Part shown: positions 8,588-18,260 of the stretch, one piece after another
How positions within the stretch are numbered: the stretch's first letter is position 1
How the letters are laid out: each line of letters begins with the position of its first letter
Assembly: GCA_014377775.1 (NCBI GenBank)
Contig: JACMOW010000139.1
Coordinates: 1 to 32,046, forward strand
Origin: Pedobacter sp.
Lineage (GTDB): Bacteria > Bacteroidota > Bacteroidia > Sphingobacteriales > Sphingobacteriaceae
Length of the DNA stretch: 32,046 bases
Reading direction: 5' to 3'
Notes under the pieces: generated by a model
What the model was told of the DNA's origin: nothing
Seen by the model: only the letters and a program-made list of their open reading frames with translations
Database searches by the model: none
Position numbers and translations under genes: made by a program

Positions 8588-11032
8588 ATGAAGAAGATAA
8601 TCATTGTAATCGGACTATTAATTGGCGCTTTTACTTCTGTAATGGCACAGCAAAGTACAAGGCTAAATAAAGGTTGGGAGTTTTTAAAAGGAGATTTAGG
8701 TGGTATATGGGAAGCCGTACGTCCCGTAAAGGAGGGCAATCCTGAGGGCGTTCCGCTGTGGGAGAAAGTAAATTTGCCACATTGCTTTAACGCTCAGGAT
8801 GCGGTAGATCCAGATGTAAATTATTATCAAGGACCAGCTTGGTACCGAAGCAATTTAACCATTGCGAACAGCTACCCAAATGGAAGAATTTTATTGCATT
8901 TTGAAGGAGCCGGACAAAAAACGGCGGTTTACGTGTACACTACCAAAGTAGGCGAACATATAGGTGGATACGACGAATGGACGGTTGATATAACCGATGC
9001 CGTTGCTGCTTTTAAGAAGGAAAAAGTTTTTAATGAACAATTTAACGGAAAGGTGCCGATAGCTATCCGATCTGATAATTCTAGAGATCTGGAAATGATT
9101 CCATCAAGCCTTTCTGATTTTAATGTGTATGGTGGTATTTATCGATATTTAAACTTGGTGTATACCCCTCAGGTTTCGGTAGATAAAGTATTTGCACTTG
9201 CAGATGCAAAAAATGGAACCTTAGTTATTTCTGGCAGATTTTATAATCCAAATCAAGTAACAGCGGCGAGTGTACAAGTTACTGTAAAAGATCCAGCAGG
9301 AAAAAGTATTTATTCGGTAAAAACGGCACTTAGCAGCTTTTTAAACAAGAACGAACTTGCTAAACTAACCGTTAAAAATCCAAAATTATGGTCGCCAAAC
9401 CAACCTCTTTTGTATTCGGTAGAAGTGAGCATAATCGCCAATGGAGAAACACATAGTCAGGTTGAAAAAGTTGGATTCCGCTATTTTGAATTTATAAAAA
9501 AGGGCCCTTTTCATTTAAATGGGGAAAGATTATTATTAAGAGGTACACACCGTCATGAAGATCATGCCGGTGTAGCCGCAGCCATGACAGAAGATATGAT
9601 TCGTACCGAAATGTTGATGATGAAAGACATGGGTGTAAATTTTATAAGGTTAGGTCATTATCAGCAATCAAAAATTGTGCTGAACCTTTGCGATAGTTTA
9701 GGTATTATGGTTTGGGAAGAAATTCCATGGTGCAGAGGTGGTTTAGGCGGCGAAGGATATAAAAATCAAGCACGCAGTATGCTTACCAATATGATTGAGC
9801 AGCATTACAATCACCCATCTATTATTATTTGGGGCTTAGGGAATGAAAACGATTGGCCGGGCGATTTTAGCACATTTGATGAAAGTAAAATCAGAACTTT
9901 CATGAAAGAACTTAATGATTTAAGTCATAAATTGGACCCAAACCGAAATACGGCTATTAGACGATGTGATTTCTGTAAAGATATTGTAGATGTGTACTCT
10001 CCTTCTATTTGGGCAGGCTGGTATCGTGGTATTTATACAGAATATAAGGCAGTTTCTAAAAAGGAATTCGAGTCTGTAGATCGGTTTTTACATGTAGAAT
10101 GGGGAGGCGACAGTCATGCTGGTCGCCATGCCGAGTTGCCCGATGAAGCTTTAAGTAAGATAGATCGAAGCGGAAGTGCGGATGAACGTGATGGCGATGC
10201 ATCTTTGTTTGGAGGAGGAGCAAGGGTTTCTAAAGACGGCGATTGGAGTGAGTCTTATGTATGCAATTTAATAGACTGGCATTTAAAGGAACAAGAAGAT
10301 ATGCCCTGGTTAAGTGGATCTGCATATTGGCCTTTTAAAGATTTTTCTACACCGGTTAGACCAGATAATCCGGTTCCTTATATGAATCAAAAAGGTGTAG
10401 TTGAACGTGATTTTACAAAGAAGGAAGCTTATTACGTTTTTCAATCGTATTGGACTGGCAAGTTAATGGCGCATATTTACGGACACAGTTGGCCAACGCG
10501 TTGGGGTAGTGTTACTGATGCTAAAATGCTGAAAGTATATTCAAATGCAGATGAGGTTGAATTGTTTTTTAATGGTCAAAGCATGGGTACTAAAAAACGC
10601 AACAGTGCCGATTTTCCGGCTGCAGGTTTAAGGTGGATGGTAAATTATAAAGAGGGGGAGAACAGCATTAAAATTATTGCAAAAAAAGGCAAAGAAACCG
10701 TAACGGATCAGATCATTCAACAATATCAAACCGCCAAATGGGGTACACCTGTTAAAATGACGTTAGAAAAAATTGGCGAAGCAGATGGAAAAATTACCAT
10801 TCAGGTTAAACTTTTAGATCGGGATAATGTATTGTGTTTAGATGCTAAACAGTACGTAAATTTTAGCCTTGTAGGGGATGGGAAATTGATTGATAATCAG
10901 GGAACTTCTTCAGGGTCGCGGAAAGTGCAGTTTTATAATGGAAGAGCAACCATAAGTATTCAACACAATGGAGGTAAAAATGTTGCCGCAGTAAAATCAG
11001 ACGGCATTTCAACTGTATTTTTAAATCTTTAA
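8588..11032 (+). CDS. Glycoside hydrolase family 2 protein (beta-galactosidase/beta-glucuronidase-like), secreted
   Basis: Signal peptide MKKIIIVIGLLIGAFTSVMAQ; sugar-binding domain (WEKVNLPHCFNAQDA...YYQGPAWYR); TIM-barrel motifs RGTHRHEDHAG, FIRLGHYQQS, NHPSIIIWGLGNENDW (acid/base NE) and HVEWGGDSHAGRH (nucleophile region). Confidence 0.92.
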   Translation: MKKIIIVIGLLIGAFTSVMAQQSTRLNKGWEFLKGDLGGIWEAVRPVKEGNPEGVPLWEKVNLPHCFNAQDAVDPDVNYYQGPAWYRSNLTIANSYPNGRILLHFEGAGQKTAVYVYTTKVGEHIGGYDEWTVDITDAVAAFKKEKVFNEQFNGKVPIAIRSDNSRDLEMIPSSLSDFNVYGGIYRYLNLVYTPQVSVDKVFALADAKNGTLVISGRFYNPNQVTAASVQVTVKDPAGKSIYSVKTALSSFLNKNELAKLTVKNPKLWSPNQPLLYSVEVSIIANGETHSQVEKVGFRYFEFIKKGPFHLNGERLLLRGTHRHEDHAGVAAAMTEDMIRTEMLMMKDMGVNFIRLGHYQQSKIVLNLCDSLGIMVWEEIPWCRGGLGGEGYKNQARSMLTNMIEQHYNHPSIIIWGLGNENDWPGDFSTFDESKIRTFMKELNDLSHKLDPNRNTAIRRCDFCKDIVDVYSPSIWAGWYRGIYTEYKAVSKKEFESVDRFLHVEWGGDSHAGRHAELPDEALSKIDRSGSADERDGDASLFGGGARVSKDGDWSESYVCNLIDWHLKEQEDMPWLSGSAYWPFKDFSTPVRPDNPVPYMNQKGVVERDFTKKEAYYVFQSYWTGKLMAHIYGHSWPTRWGSVTDAKMLKVYSNADEVELFFNGQSMGTKKRNSADFPAAGLRWMVNYKEGENSIKIIAKKGKETVTDQIIQQYQTAKWGTPVKMTLEKIGEADGKITIQVKLLDRDNVLCLDAKQYVNFSLVGDGKLIDNQGTSSGSRKVQFYNGRATISIQHNGGKNVAAVKSDGISTVFLNL

Positions 11033-11036
11033 CATC

Positions 11037-12209
11037 ATGAGAATAGTAAGTATATTTTTTTTTATCGCTGGCTTTTCAACCTACGCGCAAAAGCCTAATC
11101 TAAAAAGGGCAATAACACATGCTACCCATCAAACTAATTTAATGCTTAGCGAAATTGGAAAGGCTGATAATGAAAGCGAAACGCTAGTATCGCCCAGAAC
11201 ATTAGTTGATGGGAAATTAAAACTAGTAGCCTCAAAAGATTGGACAAGTGGTTTTTTTTCGGGTACGTTATGGTATTTATTTGAATTAAGCAATAACGAT
11301 AAATGGAAAGCAGAAGCTCAAAAATTTACAGCTAAAATAGAACAGGAGAAGTATAACGCAAAAACTCACGATATGGGTTTTAAAGTGTATTGTAGTTTTG
11401 GAAATGGATATCGTTTAACAAGGGATCCTCAGTATAGAGAAGTGATTTTACATTCAGCTAAAACCTTAGCTACTCGTTTTAACCCTAAGGTTGGTGCCAT
11501 TAGATCTTGGGATCATAGTTCAGATAAATGGGATTTTCCAGTAATTATAGACAATATGTTAAACCTCGAATTACTTTTTGAGGCTACAAAACTAAGCGGA
11601 GATTCTGCTTATTATAAAATAGCAGTAAGTCATGCAAATACCACACTAAAAAATCATTTTAGAGCTAATTATAGTACTTGGCATGTTATCGGTTACGATC
11701 CAAAAACTGGGGAAGTTGTTAAAAGAAATACTCACCAAGGGTATGCTGATGCTTCTGCATGGGCCAGAGGGCAGGCTTGGGCGCTTTATGGTTACACCAT
11801 GTGTTACCGCGAAACTAAAGATCCAAAGTATTTAGCACAGGCTAAAAATGTAGCTAATTTTATATTTACCCACAAAAATATGCCAGCAGATTTTGTGCCT
11901 TATTGGGACTTTGATGCGCCCAATATTACCTCAGAACCTAGAGATGTTTCTGCAGCGGCAGTAATTGCATCGGCCTTGTACGAGCTGAGTACGTATAGTA
12001 ATAATAATGATTATTTTAACAAGGCAAATAAAATGATGAAGAGCATTGCCTTAAAATATAATTCTATTAAAGGTACAAATAAAGGTTTTATCCTCGATCA
12101 CAGTACGGGCGCTAAACCTAGTAACAGTGAAGTAGATGTGCCATTAATTTATGCAGATTATTATTATTTAGAAGCGTTAGTGCGGTATAAAAATATTGTA
12201 AATAATTAA
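11037..12209 (+). CDS. GH88-type unsaturated glucuronyl hydrolase, secreted
   Basis: DWTSGFFSGTLWYLFE, THDMGFKVYCSFGNGYRLT, NTHQGYADASAWARGQAWALYGYTMCYRET and SEPRDVSAAAVIASALYEL are family-typical blocks. N-terminal signal MRIVSIFFFIAGFSTYAQ. Confidence 0.92.
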   Translation: MRIVSIFFFIAGFSTYAQKPNLKRAITHATHQTNLMLSEIGKADNESETLVSPRTLVDGKLKLVASKDWTSGFFSGTLWYLFELSNNDKWKAEAQKFTAKIEQEKYNAKTHDMGFKVYCSFGNGYRLTRDPQYREVILHSAKTLATRFNPKVGAIRSWDHSSDKWDFPVIIDNMLNLELLFEATKLSGDSAYYKIAVSHANTTLKNHFRANYSTWHVIGYDPKTGEVVKRNTHQGYADASAWARGQAWALYGYTMCYRETKDPKYLAQAKNVANFIFTHKNMPADFVPYWDFDAPNITSEPRDVSAAAVIASALYELSTYSNNNDYFNKANKMMKSIALKYNSIKGTNKGFILDHSTGAKPSNSEVDVPLIYADYYYLEALVRYKNIVNN

Positions 12210-12227
12210 TTATAATCTCATTTTAAT

Positions 12228-12286
12228 ATTTTCCTCTTTTTTTTTAAGATTTTACCCCATGTTAAATTGGGGTGTGCCTAATTTAG
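12228..12286 (+). promoter_or_regulatory. Putative promoter/operator upstream of susC-1 (shared element copy 2)
   Basis: ATTTTCCTCTTTTTTTTTAAGATTTTACCCCAT (12228-12260), an 18-nt gap, then TAATTTAG (12279-12286). Also contains an inverted repeat ACCCCA-tgttaaat-TGGGGT (12254-12273). Confidence 0.5.
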
Positions 12287-12316
12287 ATGGTACTAACCAA
12301 AACCAAAGTATAAACG

Positions 12317-15300
12317 ATGAACAAACTCATTACGCTAAAACTAGTTAAGCTATTGCTGATTAGTTGGCTCTTATTTAGCTTTTCAATTGATTTGAAAGCA
12401 CAAGGTACGGGTATTAAAATTACAGGTACTGTAGTCGACTTGAAAGGTCAACAACTTAGTGGTGTAAGCCTGAAAGTAAAAGGAGGTACAACCGGAACTA
12501 CTACAGATGCTAACGGAAAATTTAGCATTACGGTGCCTAATATCAGGGCAATAATCGTTTTTAGTTATATCGGATTTATAACTTCAGAGGAACTAGTTGG
12601 CGCAAAAAAGATATTGAATGTTAAACTCTTAGAAGATACTCAAGCTTTAACAGAAATTGTTGTGGTAGGGTATGGAGAGGTGAAACGAAAGGATTTAACG
12701 GGCTCAGTAGCGTCAGTAAATATTTCTGATCTTACAAAAGCACCCGTAACCTCATTCGATGACGCTTTGGCGGGTAGGGTTGCAGGAGTTCAGGTAACAT
12801 CGCCAGATGGTATGCCAGGTGCAGCACCTAGTATTATAATTAGAGGAGGAAATTCGGTTACGCAAGACAATTCACCACTTTACGTGGTAGATGGTTTTCC
12901 GATAGAAAATTTTGACAATAATTCAATTAATCCTTCAGATATCGAATCGATTGATGTATTAAAAGATGCATCTTCTGCTGCAATTTACGGCTCTAGGGGT
13001 GCGAATGGCGTAATCATCATCACCACCAAAAGAGGAAATGTTGGTGCGCCTAAAGTAACCTATAAAAACTTCTTTGGTATTCAATCTAATGCAAATAAGA
13101 TCGATTTGATGGATCCTTACGAGTTTGTGAGCTATCAACTAGATGTAGATTCTATCCCTGCCGCAGGAAGCAATAGCTTTGTGATTTATGATATTTTTAG
13201 TAAAACATTAAATCCAACGGGTAAAAAATCTTTAGCAGATTATAGGGTTGAAGGGATAGATTGGCAAGACCAAATTTTCAGACAAGCAGCGATGCAAAGT
13301 CATGAAGTTGCAGTAAGAGGTGGTAGTAAAGAAACGAAATATGGCGTTACTACCTCTTATCTTAATCAACAAGGAACTTTAATTGCTTCCGATTTTAAAC
13401 GCTTTCAAACTAGAGTAACCCTAGATCAGGTATTAAATAAAAGGTTTAAATTGGGTTTAAATGTTAATTACAGTTACATAGCCGCTGGAGGATCGCAAAT
13501 AAGCGGTCAGAATACAACTTCAGATGCTTTTTTAATCAGTGCATGGCGGTACAGACCAATCACAACCAACCTTGATGATTTGGACAATTTATTAGATGAC
13601 GCGCAAGACCCTTCATTAGTAGATTTTTCTGCCACAAACTATCAATGGAACCCTGTTTTAACAAGAAATAATGAAACGCGCAATCGTAAAACTTCTTTAA
13701 TCACCGCTAATTTAAATCTTGATTATGCCATCGCAAATAATTTAAAGTTAAGATTAAGTGGCGGTATTAATTCGAGAACTTTTAAAAATGAGGAATTTAA
13801 CAATTCATTATCCAGGTTAGGTAGTACGCTCAGTACTTTAGGAAACGGAGGTCCAAATGGTATGATTACCAATACTGGAAGCGATAATTTTTTAAATGAA
13901 AACACGCTTACTTACAATAAAGTTTTTAAACGGAAGCATGCTTTTAATGCTGTTTTAGGGTCAACAATAGCACTTAATAAAGTAAATGTTTTTGGGTTTG
14001 GAGCTACCTTAGTACCGAATGAGAATTTGGGAGTTAATGGTTTAGGGCAAGGTATTCCACAATCTGTAAATACACAAAGAAGGCAAAATACTTTAGCTTC
14101 ATTTTTAGGGAGAGTTAATTATAGCTTTAATTCTAAATATCTTTTTACAGCAAGTTTTAGGGCAGATGGCTCTTCTAAATTTGTAGGAGATAATATTTGG
14201 GGTTATTTCCCATCAGCTTCTGCTGCTTGGCGATTAAGCGAAGAGAAATTTTTAAAAGGAAGTAAAATAATTTCTGATGCTAAACTTAGGGCAAGTTATG
14301 GCATAATTGGTAACAATAGAGTTTCTGACTATGCATCTTATGCCTTGTTGGGAACGGGTGGTTCAAACTCTTATTCAGGCAATGGTAACTTCGCTATAGG
14401 ATCGTATCCTTTAACTTTATCAAATCCGTTGTTAAAATGGGAAACTACAAATGAAGTAGATTTTGGGATTGATTTAGGCTTTTTTAATCAGCGTATGTTG
14501 CTGGCGGCAGATTATTATAATAAAAATACTTCCGATTTATTGTTAAGTTCTGATTTACCAGGAAGTAGTGGCTACGCAACGGCTTTTCAAAATATTGGTT
14601 CGGTACAAAACAGAGGATTCGAATTTTCACTAACTACGATTAACGTTGATAATAAAGAATTTAAATGGACTACCAATTTAAATATTTCTTTTAATCGTAA
14701 TAAAGTATTATCCCTAACATCAGGGCAAAATAGTTTATTAACTATTGCCAGGTGGGCAACCAATAACACCATAGGATTGAGTCCTGGGTACATTGCTAAG
14801 CTAGGGCAGCCTATTGGTATGTTTTATGGCTTAACTTCTGATGGTGTGTATCAATACGATGATTTTGATGCAACAACCAATACGACTACTGGCCTTACCA
14901 CTTATCTTTTAAAACCGTCAATACCTGCCGCAAGTGCTACCAGATCATTAATTCAGCCAGGTTTCTGGAAGTTTAAAGATTTAAATGGAGATTTAATTGT
15001 CGATGTAAAAGACTTAGGCACGATAGGTAATCCAAATCCCGATTTTATTGGAGGATTTTCAAATAACTTTAGCTATGAGGGATTTGATTTAAATGTCTTC
15101 TTACAATTTAGCTATGGCAATGAAATTATGAATGTAAATCGTATTTTAATGGAAGGCGGTGGAGGTGTATCTGCAACTAAGGCAGCGAATATGTTTACTT
15201 CTTATGCCGATAGGTGGACTCCAACAAATCCGTCTAATGAATTTGCTGCTGCTGGAGCAGGAGGAAGAGCACCTTCATTTTATCCTTCCAGAGTAGTAGA

Positions 15301-15547
15301 AGACGGTTCGTTCTTAAGGGTTAAAACAGTAAACTTAGGGTATAATTTTAACACTGCCATCACTAAAAAGCTCAAATTAAATGGGCTAAGAGTGTATGCA
15401 TCTGCACAAAATTTATTCACTATAACTGGATATCAAGGTTTAGACCCAGAGGTAAATACGTTCTCATCGGCCTTAACGCCTGGATTAGATTTTTCAGCTT
15501 ATCCACGAGCAAAAACCGTAACCTTTGGATTAGACATTACCTTATAA
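12317..15547 (+). CDS. SusC/RagA-family TonB-linked outer-membrane transporter (PUL 1)
   Basis: Carboxypeptidase-regulatory-like N-domain (GTVVDLKGQQLSGVSLKVKGGTTGTTTDANGKF); plug signature LTEIVVVGYGEVKRKDLTGSV; DVLKDASSAAIYGSRGANGVIIITTKRG; C-terminal beta-barrel. Confidence 0.97.
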   Translation: MNKLITLKLVKLLLISWLLFSFSIDLKAQGTGIKITGTVVDLKGQQLSGVSLKVKGGTTGTTTDANGKFSITVPNIRAIIVFSYIGFITSEELVGAKKILNVKLLEDTQALTEIVVVGYGEVKRKDLTGSVASVNISDLTKAPVTSFDDALAGRVAGVQVTSPDGMPGAAPSIIIRGGNSVTQDNSPLYVVDGFPIENFDNNSINPSDIESIDVLKDASSAAIYGSRGANGVIIITTKRGNVGAPKVTYKNFFGIQSNANKIDLMDPYEFVSYQLDVDSIPAAGSNSFVIYDIFSKTLNPTGKKSLADYRVEGIDWQDQIFRQAAMQSHEVAVRGGSKETKYGVTTSYLNQQGTLIASDFKRFQTRVTLDQVLNKRFKLGLNVNYSYIAAGGSQISGQNTTSDAFLISAWRYRPITTNLDDLDNLLDDAQDPSLVDFSATNYQWNPVLTRNNETRNRKTSLITANLNLDYAIANNLKLRLSGGINSRTFKNEEFNNSLSRLGSTLSTLGNGGPNGMITNTGSDNFLNENTLTYNKVFKRKHAFNAVLGSTIALNKVNVFGFGATLVPNENLGVNGLGQGIPQSVNTQRRQNTLASFLGRVNYSFNSKYLFTASFRADGSSKFVGDNIWGYFPSASAAWRLSEEKFLKGSKIISDAKLRASYGIIGNNRVSDYASYALLGTGGSNSYSGNGNFAIGSYPLTLSNPLLKWETTNEVDFGIDLGFFNQRMLLAADYYNKNTSDLLLSSDLPGSSGYATAFQNIGSVQNRGFEFSLTTINVDNKEFKWTTNLNISFNRNKVLSLTSGQNSLLTIARWATNNTIGLSPGYIAKLGQPIGMFYGLTSDGVYQYDDFDATTNTTTGLTTYLLKPSIPAASATRSLIQPGFWKFKDLNGDLIVDVKDLGTIGNPNPDFIGGFSNNFSYEGFDLNVFLQFSYGNEIMNVNRILMEGGGGVSATKAANMFTSYADRWTPTNPSNEFAAAGAGGRAPSFYPSRVVEDGSFLRVKTVNLGYNFNTAITKKLKLNGLRVYASAQNLFTITGYQGLDPEVNTFSSALTPGLDFSAYPRAKTVTFGLDITL

Positions 15548-15610
15548 AAGAATAGATATTAAATAAACTTCCGAATAGGGAGTAGATTTTTAAACATAAA
15601 AAATATAAAA

Positions 15611-17419
15611 ATGAAAAAGCAAATCATTGTATTATCATTAATTTTAAGCTTAGGGTTTATTGGATGTAAAAAATTCTTAACAGAATTACCACAGGATACC
15701 GCTTCGCCAGAAACTTTTTTTCAAAGAAAAGATCAATTAACATCGGCACTAATGTCTGTTTATTCCCCTTTAGGCAGTACAGATGAATCTACTTATTCTC
15801 GTTTTTTTCCGTTAGAGGCAGATGCAGCCACAGATGAGTTCAGTTCAAGAAGTGCGAGTGGGGTTGCGGCAAGCGCTTACAATGCAAGTTCATCTTATCA
15901 GAACTTTACCAGGTGCTGGAATAATCTTTATTTGGGAATTGAGAGGGCAAATTTTTTGTTAGAGAAATTAGAAACTTCAACTGCGCCTGAGGTAGATAAA
16001 AATCAGGTAAAAGGAGAAGCTTTATTTTTAAGAGCTTATTATCATTTTTTATTGGTTAGTTTTTGGGGAGATGTACCCTTAAAATTAACCACTACAAAGC
16101 GAGCATCTGATGTAAATAGAGCTAGGAATCCGGCAAAAGAAGTATATGACCAAATTATTAAGGACATGACAACAGCCGAGGGATTGGTGAAAAATGCAAG
16201 TGAATGGGGCGTAACCGTAACTGGAAGGGTTTCGAAAACAGCAGTTGAAGGGATTTTATCGAGAGTATGTTTACACGCAGCTGGCAGATTAAGGGATGAT
16301 AGCTATTTACCTGCAGCTGTATCTTGGGGTAAAAAGGTAGTAGCAAGCAATCAACACACGTTAAATCCAGATTATAAACAGATTTTCATTAACCATAGTC
16401 AGGACATAAACGATAATAAGGAATGCTTGTGGGAAGTAGAATTTATGAGAGATGCTACTGGTATTTACACAGAGTACGAGCGTTTTGGTTCTACCTATGG
16501 GCCACAAAACAACAATGAAAAAATAGGGTTTATGCAAGGTATTTATTACGCTACCGGAACGCTCTATAGTTCTTATGCCGATGGCGATTTAAGAAGAGAT
16601 TGGACAATCGCTAATTATCTTTACGTTAATACTGATGCTTCTAAAGGTAAAGCGTATACTAGTCCTGCTGTTATCTGGAGACGGCCAATGGGTAAATGGC
16701 GTAGGGAATATCAAAATGCTGCTGCCATCGGAATTAAGAATTTTGGTCCTACAAATTTTCCTTTATTAAGATATGCTGATGTGTTGTTAACGCTTGCAGA
16801 GGCTGATAATGAATTAAATGGGCCAACTGCAGAAAATATTGAATATGTAAATCAAGTAAGAAGAAGAGCTTATGGCGTGGCTTTTGTAGGTCGTAATATT
16901 AATAACTTTGTAATAACAGGCGGCGGTGCAGGTTATGCACTTACATCATTAGTTACTATTTCTGGAGGTGGGGCAACAAAAGATGCTAAGGCAGTTGTTT
17001 CTGCGGTTACTGCGGGAAGAATTACGGCCATCACGTTAATAGATGGTGGTGCTGGATATACAAGTGCCCCAACCATTACGATTTCTGGTGGAACAGGAGC
17101 TTTGGTAACGGCTAACGTAAGTAATTTGGGTGATTGCGAATTAGTTCCATCTAATTATGCTGCTAAAGATGTATTTCGTAACTTTTTGATGAAAGAGCGT
17201 AGTAGAGAGTTAGCTGGCGAAAGTCACCATAAATTAGATCTGTTTAGGTGGGGTAACTTCCTTTCAACCATGCAAGCAATGGTACCTATTATCAACACAA
17301 ATTTTAGTACGGTGGTAGTAGCTTACAGAAATGCCACTGCAAAGGATACGAGTTTTCCTATTCCAATACAGGAAATGTCGCTTAATTCGTTAATGATACA
17401 GACCGACGGTTGGAATTAG
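15611..17419 (+). CDS. SusD/RagB-family nutrient-binding lipoprotein (PUL 1) with an unusual Gly-rich insertion
   Basis: Lipobox LSLGFIGC; FLTELPQDTASPETFF; GEALFLRAYYHFLLVSFWGDVPL; FPLLRYADVLLTLAEADNELNGPT; C-terminal ERSRELAGESHHKLDLFRWG and FPIPIQEM. Confidence 0.95.
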   Translation: MKKQIIVLSLILSLGFIGCKKFLTELPQDTASPETFFQRKDQLTSALMSVYSPLGSTDESTYSRFFPLEADAATDEFSSRSASGVAASAYNASSSYQNFTRCWNNLYLGIERANFLLEKLETSTAPEVDKNQVKGEALFLRAYYHFLLVSFWGDVPLKLTTTKRASDVNRARNPAKEVYDQIIKDMTTAEGLVKNASEWGVTVTGRVSKTAVEGILSRVCLHAAGRLRDDSYLPAAVSWGKKVVASNQHTLNPDYKQIFINHSQDINDNKECLWEVEFMRDATGIYTEYERFGSTYGPQNNNEKIGFMQGIYYATGTLYSSYADGDLRRDWTIANYLYVNTDASKGKAYTSPAVIWRRPMGKWRREYQNAAAIGIKNFGPTNFPLLRYADVLLTLAEADNELNGPTAENIEYVNQVRRRAYGVAFVGRNINNFVITGGGAGYALTSLVTISGGGATKDAKAVVSAVTAGRITAITLIDGGAGYTSAPTITISGGTGALVTANVSNLGDCELVPSNYAAKDVFRNFLMKERSRELAGESHHKLDLFRWGNFLSTMQAMVPIINTNFSTVVVAYRNATAKDTSFPIPIQEMSLNSLMIQTDGWN

Positions 17420-17470
17420 GGGGATAGCGATTTAAGAAATATTTAGTATAGTTTACGGCTTAATTTAGAG

Positions 17471-17508
17471 AAGCTTATCATTCAGTACGGATGGTAAGCT
17501 TTTTTTTT
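17471..17508 (+). terminator. Rho-independent terminator after PUL 1
   Basis: AAGCTTATC ... GGTAAGCTT (9-bp stem with one G-U wobble) followed by an uninterrupted T tract (aagcttatcattcagtacggatggtaagcttttttttt). Confidence 0.85.
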
Positions 17509-17518
17509 AAACTTAATT

Positions 17519-17548
17519 CATTGTTTTTCATAGCGTAGCGAAGGATCT
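17519..17548 (+). repeat. Possible degraded copy of a dispersed extragenic repeat (…agcgtagcgaaggatct)
   Basis: cattgtttttcatagcgtagcgaaggatct resembles the TGTCATTCTGAGCGTAGCGAAGAATCT-type intergenic repeat recalled from Bacteroidota and other genomes. Only one copy is in the window. Confidence 0.3.
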
Positions 17549-17754
17549 AAACTATTCATAACCCTCTAAGAATTAACTACACTAAGTGCATCTTCCAAAC
17601 CCATAATAATAATCATTTTATCTTCATTACGCTAACATTGGGTCTATTTTTTACCAAAATCCTTTTTAAATTTACTTTTCACTTGGCCATTATTGGTCAA
17701 AATGCTCAAAAATATAATAGATCTCATGGCGAATAGCATACAGTAAGTACTAAG

Positions 17755-18054
17755 CTAAAATGTTATGTGGTAATTGAATAAAAAAATACCAAGTTTATAC
17801 CAGAACATCCTGGCAAACTTAATTTCTATTTATCGGCAGTAGATAGTTTAATAAAACAAGAGGATGATAAACCAATCATAGGTATTTTACTTTGCAGAGA
17901 TAAAAATAATTTTGAAACCGAGTTTGCATAAAGAAGTATAACAAAACCCATAGAAGTAATTGAATTTGAGTTAACAGAAATTTTACCTTATGATTTAAAA
18001 TCTAGTTTACCAAGCATTGAAGAAATTGAAGAAGAGTTAAGAAGATTAGAATAA
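17755..18054 (+). pseudogene. Remnant of a DUF1016/YhcG-family PDDEXK nuclease (C-terminal part, two in-frame stops)
   Basis: A single frame reads LKCYVVIE*KNTKFIPEHPGKLNFYLSAVDSLIKQEDDKPIIGILLCRDKNNFETEFA*RSITKPIEVIEFELTEILPYDLKSSLPSIEEIEEELRRLE*. This matches the YhcG C-terminal pattern (VIELK...GKLNFYLSAVD...P.IG.ILC...YAL......I.V.EY.L...LP..LKS.LPSIEEIE). Both internal TAA codons sit where Leu (TTA) is expected. Confidence 0.85.
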
Positions 18055-18150
18055 TATTGCCAGAAATATCCCTCACAAAAAAATAATGTTCAGTTTTTTT
18101 TAAAAAAAGCAATAAAAATAGTGGTTTAAATAAATTTTTTATATATTCGT

Positions 18151-18161
18151 GTACGTTAACG
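18151..18161. promoter_or_regulatory. Putative LacI-type operator, copy 1 (GTACGTTAACG)
   Basis: Palindromic core ACGTTAACGT, in the intergenic region upstream of the MFS gene; repeated at 18261. Confidence 0.5.
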
Positions 18162-18260
18162 TTATTAAAATTAGTGCAACATTAATAAATAAGTTATGGG
18201 AAGTATTGTAGTTTTACCTCTTTGTAAGAATTAAAGCTATTTTTTTTAACTTTTTTACGG

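Noticed and set aside
15551-15610. Possible hairpin between susC-1 and susD-1 (CTTCC-gaata-GGGAG)
   Set aside because: Only 5 bp including a G-U pair; too weak compared with the 13-bp hairpin in PUL 2.
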